Source of the DNA: Mixophyes australis
Taxonomy: Eukaryota > Chordata > Amphibia > Anura > Limnodynastidae
Reading direction: 5' to 3'
Assembly (NCBI GenBank): GCA_036250195.1
Contig: JAVHZZ010000016.1
Span: 2,046,001-2,110,000 of the forward strand
Length of the DNA stretch: 64,000 bases
In this document: positions 30,651-45,990 of the stretch, in pieces
Layout of the letters: each line of letters opens with the position of its first letter
Position numbering within the stretch: position 1 is the first letter of the stretch
The notes under the pieces: model-generated
Told to the model about the DNA's origin: nothing
Databases searched by the model: none
Seen by the model: the letters and a program-made list of their open reading frames with translations, nothing else
Program-made: the position numbers and the translations under genes

Positions 30651-33600
30651 TCATAAATCGAATCATGAATCATGAATCATGAATCATGAATCATGAATTG
30701 AATCATGAATTGAATCATGAATTGAATCATGAATCATGAATCATGAATTGAATCATGAATCATGAATCGAAACATGGGTCATAAATTGAATCATGAATCA
30801 TGAATCATGAATCATGAATCATGAATCGAATCATGAATCATGAATTGAATCATGAATCATGAATCGAATCATGAATCATGAATCATTAATCATGAATCAT
30901 GAATTGAATCATGAATCATGAATTGAATCATGAAACATGAATCATGAATTGAATCATGAATTATGAATCATGAATCATGAATTGAATCATGAATCATGAT
31001 TTGAATCATGAATCATGAATCGAATCATGAATCATGAAATGAATCATGAATTGAATTATGAATCATGAATTAAATCATGAATCATGAATTGAATCATGAA
31101 TCATGAATCATGAACTGAATCATGAATCATGAATTGAATCATGAATCATGAATTGAATCATGAATTGAATCATGAATTGAATCATGAATCATGAATCGAA
31201 TCATGAATCATGAATTGAATCATGAATCATGAATCATGAATCGAATCATGAATTATGAATCATGAATCGAATCATGAATCATGAATCATAAATCGAATAA
31301 TGAATTATGAATCATGAATCATGAATCGAATCATGAATCATGAATCATGAATTGAATCATGAATCATAAATCGAATCATGAATCATGAATCATGAATATA
31401 ATCATGAATCATGAATTGAATCATGAATCATAAATCGAATCATGAATCATGAATTGAATCATGAATCATGAATATAATCATGAATCATGAATATAATCAT
31501 GAATCATGAATTGCATCATGAATCATGAATTGAATCATGAATCATTAATCATGAATTAAATCATGAATCATGAATCATGAAATAATTCATGAATTGAATC
31601 ATGAATCATGAAATGAATCATGAATTGAATCATGAATTGAATCATGAATCATGAATAATGAATTGAATCATGAATCATGAAATGAATCATGAATTAAATC
31701 ATGAATCATGAATTATGAATCATGAATCATGAATTGAATCATAAATTGAATCATAAATCATGAATTAAATCATGAATCATGAATCGAATCATGAATCATG
31801 AATTGAATCATAAATCATGAATCATGAATCATGAATTGAATCATGAATCATGAATTGAATCATGAATCATGAACTGAATCATTAATCATGAATCATGAAT
31901 CATGAATTGAATCATGAATTATGAATCATGAATCATGAATCGAATCATGAATCATGAATTGAATCATGAATCATGAACTGAATCATGAATCATGAATCAT
32001 GAATCATGAATTAAATCATGAATTATGAATCATGAATCATGAATCGAATCATGAATCATGAATCGAAACATGAATCATGAATTGAATCATGAATCATGAA
32101 TCATGAAATGAATCAAGAATCATGAATCGAAACATGAATCATGAATCATGAATAATGAATCGAATCATAAATCATGAATTGAATCATGAATTATGAATCG
32201 AAACACGAATCATGAAATGAATTATGAAACGAATCATAAATCATTAATCATGAATCGAATCATGAATCATAAATTAAATCATGAATCATGAATTGAATCA
32301 TAAATCATGAAATGAATCATGAATCATGAAATGAATTATGAAACGAATCATGAATCATGAATCATGAATCGAATCATGAATCATGAATCATGAAATGAAT
32401 CATGAATCATGAAATGAATCATCAATCATGAATCATGAATTTAATCATCAATCATGAATCAATCATGAATCATGAATCATAAATCGAATCATGAATCATG
32501 AATTGAATCATGAATCATGAATCATGAATCGAATCATGAATCATGAATCATGAATCGAATCATGAATCATGAATTGAATCATGAATCATGAATTGAATCA
32601 TGAATCATGAATCGTATCATGAAACATGAATTGAATCATGAATCATGATTTGAATCATAATTCATGAATTGCATCATTAATCATGAATTGAATCATGAAG
32701 CGAATCATAATTCATGAATCATGAATTGAATCATGAATCATGAATTGAATCATGAATTGATCAATAAATCATGAATCATGAATTGAATCATGAATCATAA
32801 ATCGAATCATGAATCATGAATCGAATCATGAATCATGAATCATGAATCATGAATCATGAATTGAATCATGAATTGAATCATGAATCATGAATCATGAATT
32901 GAATCATGAATCATGAATCGAAACATGAATCATAAATTGAATCATGAATCATGAATCATGAATCATGAATTGAATCATGAATTGAATCATGAATCATGAA
33001 TCATGAATTGAATCATGAATCATGAATCGAAACATGAATCATAAATTGAATCATGAATCATGAATCATGAATTGAATCATGAATCATGAATTATGAATCG
33101 AATCATGAATTGAATCATGAATCATGAATTGAATCATGAATCATGAAATGAATCATGAATCGAATCATGAATCATGAATCATGAATTATGAATCGAATCA
33201 TGAATCATGAATCATGAATCATGAATCATGAATCGAATCATGAATCATGAATCGAATCATGAATCATGAATCGAATCATGAATCATGAAATGAATCATGA
33301 ATTCAATCATGAATCATGAATTCAATCATGAATCATGAATTGAATCATGAATCATGAATCATGAATTGAATCATGAATCATGAATCGAATCATGAATCTT
33401 GAATCATGAATTAAATCATAAATCATGAATTTAATCATGAATTGAATCATGAATCATGAATCGAATCATGAATCATGAATTGAATCATGAATCATGAATC
33501 ATGAATCGAATCATGAATTATGAATCATGAATCGAATCATGAATCATGAATTGAATCATGAATCATGAATTGAATCATGAATTGAATCATAAATCATGAA

Positions 33601-34430
33601 TCATGAATTGAATCATGAATCGAATCATGAATCATGAATCATGAATTGAATCATGAATCATAATTCGAATCATGAAGCTCGAATCATGAATTGAATCATG
33701 AATCATGAATTGAATCATGAATTGAATCATAAATCATGAATCATGAATTGAATCATGAATCATAAATCGAATCATGAATCATGAATTGAATCATGAATCA
33801 TGAATATAATCATGAATCATGAATTGCATCATGAATCATGAATTGAATCATGAATCATTAATCATGAATTAAATCATGAATCATGAATCATGAAATGAAT
33901 CATGAATTGAATCATGAATCATGAATTGAATCATGAATCATGAAATGAATCATGAATTGAATCATGAATCATGAAATGAATCATGAATTGAATCATGAAT
34001 TGAATCATGAATCATGAATCATGAATTGAATCATGAATCATGAAATGAATCATGAATTGAATCATGAATCATGAATTATGAATCATGAATCATGAATTAT
34101 GAATCATGAATCATGAATTATGAATCATGAATCATGAATTGAATCATGAATTGAATCATGAATCATGAAATGAATCATGAATTGAATCATGAATCATGAA
34201 TCATGAAATGAATCATGAATTGAATCATGAATCATGAATCATGAATCATGAATCATGAATTGAATCATGAATTGAATCATAAATCATGAATTGAATCATG
34301 AATCATGAATCGAATCATGAATCATGAATTGAATCATAAATCATGAATCATGAATCATGAATTGAATCATGAATCATGAATTGAATCATGAATCATGAAT
34401 TGAATCATTAATCATGAACTGAATCATGAA
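30651..34430 (+). repeat. Partial third copy of the 25.5-29.46 kb region
   Basis: The GAAACATGG marker at 30770-30778 (here GGG) corresponds to 25671. ATAATTC at 31582 matches 26401 (offset 5,181), GAAGCTC at 33674 matches 28738 (4,936), and TTATGG at 34431 matches 29465 (4,966). The falling offset shows net loss of satellite words across this copy, mainly near 32.9-33.7 kb. Confidence 0.7.
34071..34133 (+). repeat. Three tandem 21-bp units (ATGAATT + 2 ATGAATC words)
   Basis: Three successive heptamer triplets, each starting ATGAATTATGAATC, occur here. The corresponding site has one unit at about 21351 and 29287, three at 36853-36915, and two at 39414-39455 and 45654-45695. This is a small copy-number polymorphism between higher-order units, of the size expected from replication slippage. 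Confidence 0.75.
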
Positions 34431-35756
34431 TTATGGATCGAAACACGAATCATGAAATGAATCATGAAACGAATCATAAATCATGAATCATGAATCGAAT
34501 CATGAATCATGAATCGAAACATGAATCATAAATTGAATCATGAATCATGAATCATGAAATGAATCAAGAATCAGGAATCGAATCATGAATCATGAATCAT
34601 GAATAATGAATCGAATCATGAATCATGAATTGAATCATGAATCATGAATTCAATCATGAAACATTAATCATGAATTGAATTATGAATTATGAATCATGAA
34701 TCATGAATCGAATCATGAATCATGAATCGAATCATGAATCATGAATCGAATCATGAATCATGAAATGAATCATGAATTCAATCATGAATCATGAATTGAA
34801 TCATGAATCATGAATTGAATCATGAATCATGAATCATGAATTGAATCATGAATCATGAATCGAATCATGAATCTTGAATCATGAATTAAATCATAAATCA
34901 TGAATTTAATCATGAATTGAATCATGAATCATGAATCGAATCATGAATCATGAATTGAATCATGAATCATGAATCATGAATCGAATCATGAATTATGAAT
35001 CATGAATCGAATCATGAATCATGAATTGAATCATGAATCATGAATTGAATCATGAATTGAATCATAAATCATGAATCATGAATTGAATCATGAATCGAAT
35101 CATGAATCATGAATCATGAATTGAATCATGAATCATAATTCGAATCATGAAGCTCGAATCATGAATTGAATCATGAATCATGAATTGAATCATGAATTGA
35201 ATCATAAATCATGAATCATGAATTGAATCATGAATCATAAATCGAATCATGAATCATGAATCGAATCATGAATCATGAATTGAATCATGAATCATGAATT
35301 GAATCATGAATTGAATCATAAATCATGAATCATGAATTGAATCATGAATCGAATCATGAATCATGAATCATGAATTGAATCATGAATCATAATTCGAATC
35401 ATGAAGCTCGAATCATGAATTGAATCATGAATCATGAATTGAATCATGAATTGAATCATAAATCATGAATCATGAATTGAATCATGAATCATAAATCGAA
35501 TCATGAATCATGAATTGAATCATGAATCATGAATATAATCATGAATCATGAATTGCATCATGAATCATGAATTGAATCATGAATCATTAATCATGAATTA
35601 AATCATGAATCATGAATCATGAAATGAATCATGAATCGAATCATGAATCATGAATTGAATCATAAATCATGAATCATGAATCATGAATTGAATCATGAAT
35701 CATGAATTGAATCATGAATCATGAATTGAATCATTAATCATGAACTGAATCATGAA
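34431..35756 (+). repeat. Tandem unit of 1,326 bp, first of two
   Basis: It is bounded by successive TTATGGATCG markers at 34431 and 35757. It contains the CGAAACACG, CAGGAATCG, ATTCAATC/AACATTAATC and GAAGCTC (35149, 35403) landmarks. The GAAGCTC block is itself doubled at 254-bp spacing, so two scales of duplication are nested here. Confidence 0.75.
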
Positions 35757-37186
35757 TTATGGATCGAAACACGAATCATGAAATGAATCATGAAACGAAT
35801 CATAAATCATGAATCATGAATCGAATCATGAATCATGAATCGAAACATGAATCATAAATTGAATCATGAATCATGAATCATGAAATGAATCAAGAATCAG
35901 GAATCGAATCATGAATCATGAATCATGAATAATGAATCGAATCATGAATCATGAATTGAATCATGAATCATGAATTCAATCATGAAACATTAATCATGAA
36001 TTGAATTATGAATTATGAATCATGAATCATGAATCGAATCATGAATCATGAATCGAATCATGAATCATGAATCGAATCATGAATCATGAAATGAATCATG
36101 AATTCAATCATGAATCATGAATTGAATCATGAATCATGAATCATGAATTGAATCATGAATCATGAATCGAATCATGAATCTTGAATCATGAATTAAATCA
36201 TAAATCATGAATTTAATCATGAATTGAATCATGAATCATGAATCGAATCATGAATCATGAATTGAATCATGAATCATGAATCATGAATCGAATCATGAAT
36301 TATGAATCATGAATCGAATCATGAATCATGAATTGAATCATGAATCATGAATTGAATCATGAATTGAATCATAAATCATGAATCATGAATTGAATCATGA
36401 ATCGAATCATGAATCATGAATCATGAATTGAATCATGAATCATAATTCGAATCATGAAGCTCGAATCATGAATTGAATCATGAATCATGAATTGAATCAT
36501 GAATTGAATCATAAATCATGAATCATGAATTGAATCATGAATCATAAATCGAATCATGAATCATGAATTGAATCATGAATCATGAATATAATCATGAATC
36601 ATGAATTGCATCATGAATCATGAATTGAATCATGAATCATTAATCATGAATTAAATCATGAATCATGAATCATGAAATGAATCATGAATTGAATCATGAA
36701 TCATGAATTGAATCATGAATCATGAAATGAATCATGAATTGAATCATGAATCATGAAATGAATCATGAATTGAATCATGAATTGAATCATGAATCATGAA
36801 TCATGAATTGAATCATGAATCATGAAATGAATCATGAATTGAATCATGAATCATGAATTATGAATCATGAATCATGAATTATGAATCATGAATCATGAAT
36901 TATGAATCATGAATCATGAATTGAATCATGAATTGAATCATGAATCATGAAATGAATCATGAATTGAATCATGAATTGAATCATGAATCATGAATCATGA
37001 ATCATGAATCATGAATTGAATCATGAATTGAATCATAAATCATGAATTGAATCATGAATCATGAATCGAATCATGAATCATGAATTGAATCATAAATCAT
37101 GAATCATGAATCATGAATTGAATCATGAATCATGAATTGAATCATGAATCATGAATTGAATCATTAATCATGAACTGAATCATGAA
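35757..37186 (+). repeat. Tandem unit of 1,430 bp, second of two
   Basis: It starts at the TTATGGATCG marker of 35757 and ends before the one at 37187. ACATTAAT at 35988 matches 34661 (offset 1,327). It carries a single GAAGCTC (36456) and regains the GAAATGAATC-rich segment and three 21-bp tandem copies (36853-36915) that the first unit lacks. Confidence 0.75.
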
Positions 37187-39712
37187 TTATGGATCGAAAC
37201 ACGAATCATGAAATGAATCATGAAACGAATCATAAATCATGAATCATGAATCGAATCATGAATCATGAATCGAAACATGAATCATAAATTGAATCATGAA
37301 TCATGAATCATGAAATGAATCAAGAATCAGGAATCGAATCATGAATCATGAATCATGAATAATGAATCGAATCATGAATCATGAATTGAATCATGAATTA
37401 TGGATCGAAACACGAATCATGAAATGAATCATGAAACGAATCATAAATCATTAATCATGAATCGAATCATGAATCATGAATTAAATCATGAATCATGAAT
37501 TGAATCATAAATCATGAATTGAATCATGAATCATGATTTGAATCATGATTTAAATCATGATTAATGAATCATGAATCATGAATCATGAATCATGAATCAT
37601 GAATCGAATCATGAATCATGAATTGAATCATGAATCATGAACTGAATCATGAATCATGAATCATGAATCATGAATTGAATCATGAATTATGAATCATGAA
37701 TCATGAATCGAATCATGAATCATGAATCGAAACATGAATCATGAATTGATTCATGAATCATGAATCATGAAATGAATCAAGAATCATGAATCGAATCATG
37801 AATCATGAATAATGAATCGAAACACGAATCATGAAATGAATTATGAAACAAATCATAAATCATTAATCATGAATCAAATCATGAATCATAAATTAAATCA
37901 TGAATCATGAATTGAATCATAAATCATGAATTGAATCATGAATCATGATTTGAATCATGATTTGAATCATGAATCATGAATCATGAATCATGAATCGAAT
38001 CATCAATCATGAATCATGAATTGAATCATCAATCATAAATCGAATCATGAATCATGAATTGAATCATGAATCATGAATCATGAATCGAATCATGAATCGA
38101 ATCATGAATCATGAATTGAATCATAAATCATGAATCATGAATTGAATCATGAATTATGAATCGAAACACGAATCATGAAATGAATTATGAAACGAATCAT
38201 AAATCATTAATCATGAATTGAATCATGAATCATAAATTAAATCATGAATCATGAATTGAATCATAAATCATGAACTGAATCATGAATCATGATTTGAATC
38301 ATGATTTGAATCATGAATCATGAATCATGAATTGAATCATGAATCATGAATCATGAATTGAATCATCAATCATGAATCATGAATTGAATCATCAATCATG
38401 AATCATGAATTGAATCATGAATCATAAATCGAATCATGAATCATGAATTGAATCATGAATCATGAATCATGAATCATGAATCGAATCATGAATCATGAAT
38501 CATGAATCGAATCATGAATCATGAATTGAATCATGAATCATGAATCATGAATTGAATCATGAATCATGAATCGAATCATGAAACATGAATTGAATCATGA
38601 ATCATGAATTGAATCATGAATCATGAATTGTATCATGAATCATGAATTGAATCATGAATCATTAATCATGAATTGAATCATGAAGTGAATCATGAATCTC
38701 GAATCATGAATTGAATCATGAATCATGAATCGAATCATGATTCATGAATTGAATCATGAATCATGAATCATGAATCAAGAATCGAATCATAAATCATGAA
38801 TTGAATCATAAATCATGAATCGAATCATGAATCATGAATCATGAATCATGAATCGAATCATGAATCATGAATCATGAATCGAATCATGAATCATGAATTG
38901 AATCATGAATCATGAATTGAATCATGAAACATGAATCATGAATTGAATCATGAATTATGAATCATGAATCATGAATCATGAATCATGAATCATGAATCAT
39001 GAATCATGAATCGAATCATGAATCATGAATTGAATCATGAATCATGAACTGAATCATGAATCATGAATTGAATCATGAATCATGAATTGAATCATGAATC
39101 ATGAACTGAATCATGAATCATGAATCATGAATCATGAATTGAATCATGAATTATGAATCATGAATCATGAATCGAATCATGAATCATGAATAATGAATCG
39201 AATCATAAATCATGAATTGAATCATGAAATATGAATCGAAACACGAATCATGAAATGAATCATGAAACGAATCATAAATCATTAATCATGAATCGAATCA
39301 TGAATCATAAATTAAATCATGAATCATGAATTGAATCATAAATCATGAATTGAATCATTAATCATGATTTGAATCATGAATCATGAAATGAATCATGAAT
39401 TGAATCATGAATCATGAATTATGAATCATGAATCATGAATTATGAATCATGAATCATGAATTGAATCATGAATTGAATCATGAATTGAATCATGAATCAT
39501 GAAATGAATCATGAATTGAATCATGAATTGAATCATGAATCATGAATCATGAATCATGAATTGAATCATGAATTGAATCATAAATCATGAATTGAATCAT
39601 GAATCATGAATCGAATCATGAATCATGAATTGAATCATAAATCATGAATCATGAATCATGAATTGAATCATGAATCATGAATTGAATCATTAATCATGAA
39701 CTGAATCATGAA
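37187..39712 (+). repeat. Tandem unit of 2,526 bp, first copy
   Basis: It is bounded by TTATGGATCG markers at 37187 and 39713. GAAGTG at 38682 recurs at 41208 with the same 2,526-bp offset, and a second internal TTATGG at 37398 recurs at 39924. It contains the longest pure heptamer run I noticed (near 38.96-39.01 kb). Confidence 0.8.
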
Positions 39713-41920
39713 TTATGGATCGAAACACGAATCATGAAATGAATCATGAAACGAATCATAAATCATGAATCATGAATCGAATCATGAATCATGAATCGAA
39801 ACATGAATCATAAATTGAATCATGAATCATGAATCATGAAATGAATCAAGAATCAGGAATCGAATCATGAATCATGAATCATGAATAATGAATCGAATCA
39901 TGAATCATGAATTGAATCATGAATTATGGATCGAAACACGAATCATGAAATGAATCATGAAACGAATCATAAATCATTAATCATGAATCGAATCATGAAT
40001 CATGAATTAAATCATGAATCATGAATTGAATCATAAATCATGAATTGAATCATGAATCATTATTTGAATCATGATTTAAATCATGATTAATGAATCATGA
40101 ATCATGAATCATGAATCATGAATCATGAATCGAATCATGAATCATGAATTGAATCATGAATCATGAACTGAATCATGAATCATGAATCATGAATCATGAA
40201 TTGAATCATGAATTATGAATCATGAATCATGAATCGAATCATGAATCATGAATCGAAACATGAATCATGAATTGATTCATGAATCATGAATCATGAAATG
40301 AATCAAGAATCATGAATCGAATCATGAATCATGAATAATGAATCGAAACACGAATCATGAAATGAATTATGAAACAAATCATAAATCATTAATCATGAAT
40401 CAAATCATGAATCATAAATTAAATCATGAATCATGAATTGAATCATAAATCATGAATTGAATCATGAATCATGATTTGAATCATGATTTGAATCATGAAT
40501 CATGAATCATGAATCATGAATCATGAATCATGAATCGAATCATCAATCATGAATCATGAATTGAATCATCAATCATAAATCGAATCATGAATCATGAATT
40601 GAATCATGAATCATGAATCGAATCATGAATCGAATCATGAATCATGAATTGAATCATAAATCATGAATCATGAATTGAATCATGAATTATGAATCGAAAC
40701 ACGAATCATGAAATGAATTATGAAACGAATCATAAATCATTAATCATGAATTGAATCATGAATCATAAATTAAATCATGAATCATGAATTGAATCATAAA
40801 TCATGAACTGAATCATGAATCATGATTTGAATCATGATTTGAATCATGAATCATGAATCATGAATTGAATCATGAATCATCAATCATGAATTGAATCATC
40901 AATCATGAATCATGAATTGAATCATCAATCATGAATCATGAATTGAATCATGAATCATAAATCGAATCATGAATCATGAATTGAATCATGAATCATGAAT
41001 CATGAATCGAATCATGAATCATGAATCATGAATCGAATCATGAATCATGAATTGAATCATGAATCATGAATCATGAATTGAATCATGAATCATGAATCGA
41101 ATCATGAAACATGAATTGAATCATGAATCATGAATTGAATCATGAATCATGAATTGAATCATGAATCATGAATTGAATCATGAATCATTAATCATGAATT
41201 GAATCATGAAGTGAATCATGAATCTCGAATCATGAATTGAATCATGAATCATGAATCGAATCATGATTCATGAATTGAATCATGAATCATGAATCATGAA
41301 TCAAGAATCGAATCATAAATCATGAATTGAATCATAAATCATGAATCGAATCATGAATCATGAATCATGAATCATGAATCGAATCATGAATCATGAATCA
41401 TGAATCGAATCATGAATCATGAATTGAATCATGAATCATGAATTGAATCATGAAACATGAATCATGAATTGAATCATGAATTATGAATCATGAATCATGA
41501 ATCATGAATCATGAATCATGAATCGAATCATGAATCATGAATTGAATCATGAATCATGAACTGAATCATGAATCATGAATTGAATCATGAATCATGAATT
41601 GAATCATGAATCATGAACTGAATCATGAATCATGAATCATGAATCATGAATTGAATCATGAATTATGAATCATGAATCATGAATCGAATCATGAATCATG
41701 AATAATGAATCGAATCATAAATCATGAATTGAATCATGAAATATGAATCGAAACACGAATCATGAAATGAATCATGAAACGAATCATAAATCATTAATCA
41801 TGAATCGAATCATGAATCATAAATTAAATCATGAATCGAATCATGAATCATAAATTAAATCATGAATCATGAATTGAATCATAAATCATGAATTGAATCA
41901 TTAATCATGATTTGAATCAT
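39713..41920 (+). repeat. Tandem unit of 2,526 bp, second copy (incomplete)
   Basis: It repeats 37187-39370 in order. Near 41.9 kb the two copies part: the first has ATGATTT followed by ATGAATC words, this one has ATGATTT followed by a second ATGATTT and AAATC. A short duplicated ATAAATTAAATC segment near 41.83 kb is extra here. Confidence 0.75.
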
Positions 41921-43430
41921 GATTTAAATCATGAATCATGAATTGAATCATAAATCATGAATCGAATCATGAATCATGAATCATTAAATGAATCATCAAT
42001 CATGAATCATGAATTAAATCATGAATCGAATCATGTATCATGAATTAAATCATGAATCATGAATCGAATCATGAATCTCGAATCATGAATTTAATCATGA
42101 ATCATGAATTTAATCATGAATTGAATCATAAATCATGAATCATGAATTGAATCATGAATCATAAATCGAATCATGAATCATGAATTGAATCATGAATCAT
42201 GAATCATGAATCGAATCATGAATCATGATTTGAATCATGAATCATGAATCATGAATTGAATCATGAATCATGAATCGAATCATGAAACATGAATTGAATC
42301 ATGAATAATGATTTGAATCAAAATTCATGAATTGCATCATGAATCATGAATTGAATCATGAATCATTAATCATAAATTGAGTCATGAAGCGAATCATAAT
42401 TCATGAATCATGAATTGAATCATGAATCGAATCATGAATCTCGAATCATGAATTGAATCATGAATCATGAATTGAATCATGAATCATGAATCATGAATCA
42501 TGAATTGAATCATGAATTGAATCATGAATCATGAATTGAATCATGAATCATGAATCGAATCATGAATCATGAATTGAATCATGAATCATGAATCATGAAT
42601 CGAATCATGAATCATGAATTGAATCATGAATCATGAATCATGAATCGAATCATGAATCATGAATCGAATCATGAACCATGAATCATGAATCGAATCATGA
42701 ATCATGAATCATGAATCATGAATCGAATCATGAATCATGAATTGAATCATGAATCATGAATCATGAATCGAATCATGAATTATGAATTGAATCATGAATC
42801 ATGAATCATGAATCGAATCATGAATCATGAATCATGAATCATGAACCATGAATCATGAATCGAATCATGAATCATGAATCATGAATCATGAATCATGAAT
42901 CGAATCATGAATCATGAATTGAATCATGAATCATGAATCATGAATTGAATCATGAATCATGAATCGAATCATGAAACATGAATTGAATCATGAATAATGA
43001 TTTGAATCATAATTCATGAATTGCATCATGAATCATGAATTAAATCATGAATCGAATCATGAATCTCGAATCATGAATTGAATCATGAATCATGAATTGA
43101 ATCATGAATCATGAATCATGAATCATGAATTGAATCATGAATTGAATCATGAATCATGAATCATGAATTGAATCATGAATCATGAATTGAATCATGAATC
43201 ATGAATCATGAATCGAATCATGAATCATGAATCATGAATCATGAATCGAATCATGAAACATGAATTGAATCATGAATAATGATTTGAATCATAAGTCATG
43301 AATTGCATCATGAATCATGAATTGAATCATGAATCATTAATCATCAATTGAGTCATGAAGCGAATCATAATTCATGAATCATGAATTGAATCATGAATCG
43401 AATCATGAATCTTGAATCATGAATAATGAA
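41921..43430 (+). repeat. Block repeated at 47.95-49.43 kb (6.0-kb spacing), first copy
   Basis: The rare ACCATG variant places CC at 42676 and 42846, matching 48692 and 48855 (offsets 6,016 and 6,009). Exact TGAGTCA sites occur at 42378 and 43349 inside a recurring ATTGAGTCATGAAGCG context. The block also holds several ATAATGATTTG words not seen further left. Confidence 0.75.
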
Positions 43431-45990
43431 TCGAATCATAAATCATGAATTGAATCATGAATCATGAATTGAATCATGAATCATGAATCATGAAATGAAT
43501 CAAGAATCATGAATCGAAACATGAATCATGAATCATGAATAATGAATCGAATCATAAATCATGAATTGAATCATGAATTATGAATCGAAACACGAATCAT
43601 GAAATGAATTATGAAACGAATCATAAATCATTAATCATGAATCGAATCATGAATCATAAATTAAATCATGAATCATGAAATGAATCATAAATCATGAAAT
43701 GAATCATGAATCATGAAATGAATTATGAAACGAATCATGAATCATGAATCATGAATCGAATCATGAATCATGAATCATGAAATGAATCATCAATCATGAA
43801 TCATGAATTTAATCATCAATCATTAATCAATCATGAATCATGAATCATAAATCGAATCATGAATCATGAATTGAATCATGAATCATGAATCATGAATTGA
43901 ATCATGAATCATGAATCATGAATCGAATCTTGAATCATGAATTGAATCATGAATCATGAATTGAATCATGAATCATGAATCGTATCATGAAACATGAATT
44001 GAATCATGAATCATGATTTGAATCATAATTCATGAATTGCATCATTAATCATGAATTGAATCATGAAGCGAATCATAATTCATGAATCATGAATTGAATC
44101 ATGAATCATGAATTGAATCATGAATTGATCAATAAATCATGAATCATGAATTGAATCATGAATCATAAATCGAATCATGAATCATGAATCGAATCATGAA
44201 TCATGAATCATGAATCATGAATCATGAATTGAATCATGAATTGAATCATGAATCATGAATCATGAATTGAATCATGAATCATGAATCGAAACATGAATCA
44301 TAAATTGAATCATGAATCATGAATCATGAATCATGAATTGAATCATGAATTGAATCATGAATCATGAATCATGAATTGAATCATGAATCATGAATCGAAA
44401 CATGAATCATAAATTGAATCATGAATCATGAATCATGAATCGAATCATGAATCATGAATTGAATCATGAATCATGAATTATGAATCGAATCATGAATTGA
44501 ATCATGAATCATGAATTGAATCATGAATCATGAAATGAATCATGAATCGAATCATGAATCATGAATCATGAATTATGAATCGAATCATGAATCATGAATC
44601 ATGAATCATGAATCATGAATCATGAATCGAATCATGAATCATGAATTGAATCATGAATCATGAATTCAATCATGAAACATTAATCATGAATTGAATTATG
44701 AATTATGAATCATGAATCATGAATCGAATCATGAATCATGAATCGAATCATGAATCATGAATCGAATCATGAATCATGAATCGAATCATGAATCATGAAA
44801 TGAATCATGAATTCAATCATGAATCATGAATTGAATCATGAATCATGAATTGAATCATGAATCATGAATCATGAATTGAATCATGAATCATGAATCGAAT
44901 CATGAATCTTGAATCATGAATTAAATCATAAATCATGAATTTAATCATGAATTGAATCATGAATCATGAATCGAATCATGAATCATGAATTGAATCATGA
45001 ATCATGAATCATGAATCGAATCATGAATTATGAATCATGAATCGAATCATGAATCATGAATTGAATCATGAATCATGAATTAAATCATGAATCATGAATC
45101 ATAAATCGAATAATGAATTATGAATCATGAATCATGAATCGAATCATGAATCATGAATCATGAATTGAATCATAAATCATGAATCATGAATTGAATCATG
45201 AATCGAATCATGAATCATGAATCATGAATTGAATCATGAATCATAATTCGAATCATGAAGCTCGAATCATGAATTGAATCATGAATCATGAATTGAATCA
45301 TGAATTGAATCATAAATCATGAATCATGAATTGAATCATGAATCATAAATCGAATCATGAATCATGAATTGAATCATGAATCATGAATATAATCATGAAT
45401 CATGAATTGCATCATGAATCATGAATTGAATCATGAATCATTAATCATGAATTAAATCATGAATCATGAATCATGAAATGAATCATGAATTGAATCATGA
45501 ATCATGAATTGAATCATGAATCATGAAATGAATCATGAATTGAATCATGAATCATGAAATGAATCATGAATTGAATCATGAATTGAATCATGAATCATGA
45601 ATCATGAATTGAATCATGAATCATGAAATGAATCATGAATTGAATCATGAATCATGAATTATGAATCATGAATCATGAATTATGAATCATGAATCATGAA
45701 TTGAATCATGAATTGAATCATGAATCATGAAATGAATCATGAATTGAATCATGAATTGAATCATGAATCATGAATCATGAATCATGAATCATGAATTGAA
45801 TCATAAATCATGAATTGAATCATGAATCATGAATCGAATCATGAATCATGAATTGAATCATAAATCATGAATCATGAATCATGAATTGAATCATGAATCA
45901 TGAAACGAATCATAAATCATGAATCATGAATCGAATCATGAATCATGAATCGAAACATGAATCATAAATTGAATCATGAATCATGAATCA
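43431..45990 (+). repeat. Copy of the 18.9-21.5 / 26.9-29.4 kb segment
   Basis: TTGATCAA at 44125, ATTCAATC/AACATTAATC near 44665 and GAAGCTC at 45257 follow the order and approximate spacing seen at 19578-20802 and 27493-28738. This is the last place where TTGATCAA and GAAGCTC occur, so it is the right-hand limit of that subfamily. Confidence 0.7.

Larger units (their letters stand above)
9221..44132. repeat. Dispersed landmark TTGATCAA, twelve copies
   Basis: The 8-bp palindrome TTGATCAA, in the context GAATTGATCAATAAATC, begins at 9221, 12241, 14583, 15482, 17590, 19578, 22484, 23383, 25503, 27493, 32757 and 44125. Four of the pairs are separated by 7,901-7,915 bp and define the 7.9-kb duplication. 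It replaces the ordinary GAATTGAATCATAAATC. I saw none left of 9.2 kb or right of 44.2 kb, so it is a subfamily marker rather than a scattered point change. Confidence 0.75.
20802..45263. repeat. Dispersed landmark GAAGCTC, seven copies
   Basis: GAAGCTC, in the context ATAATTCGAATCATGAAGCTCG, begins at 20802, 28738, 33674, 35149, 35403, 36456 and 45257. It supplies the offsets used to align the middle blocks, and the 254-bp pair at 35149/35403 shows a very local duplication. Confidence 0.75.
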
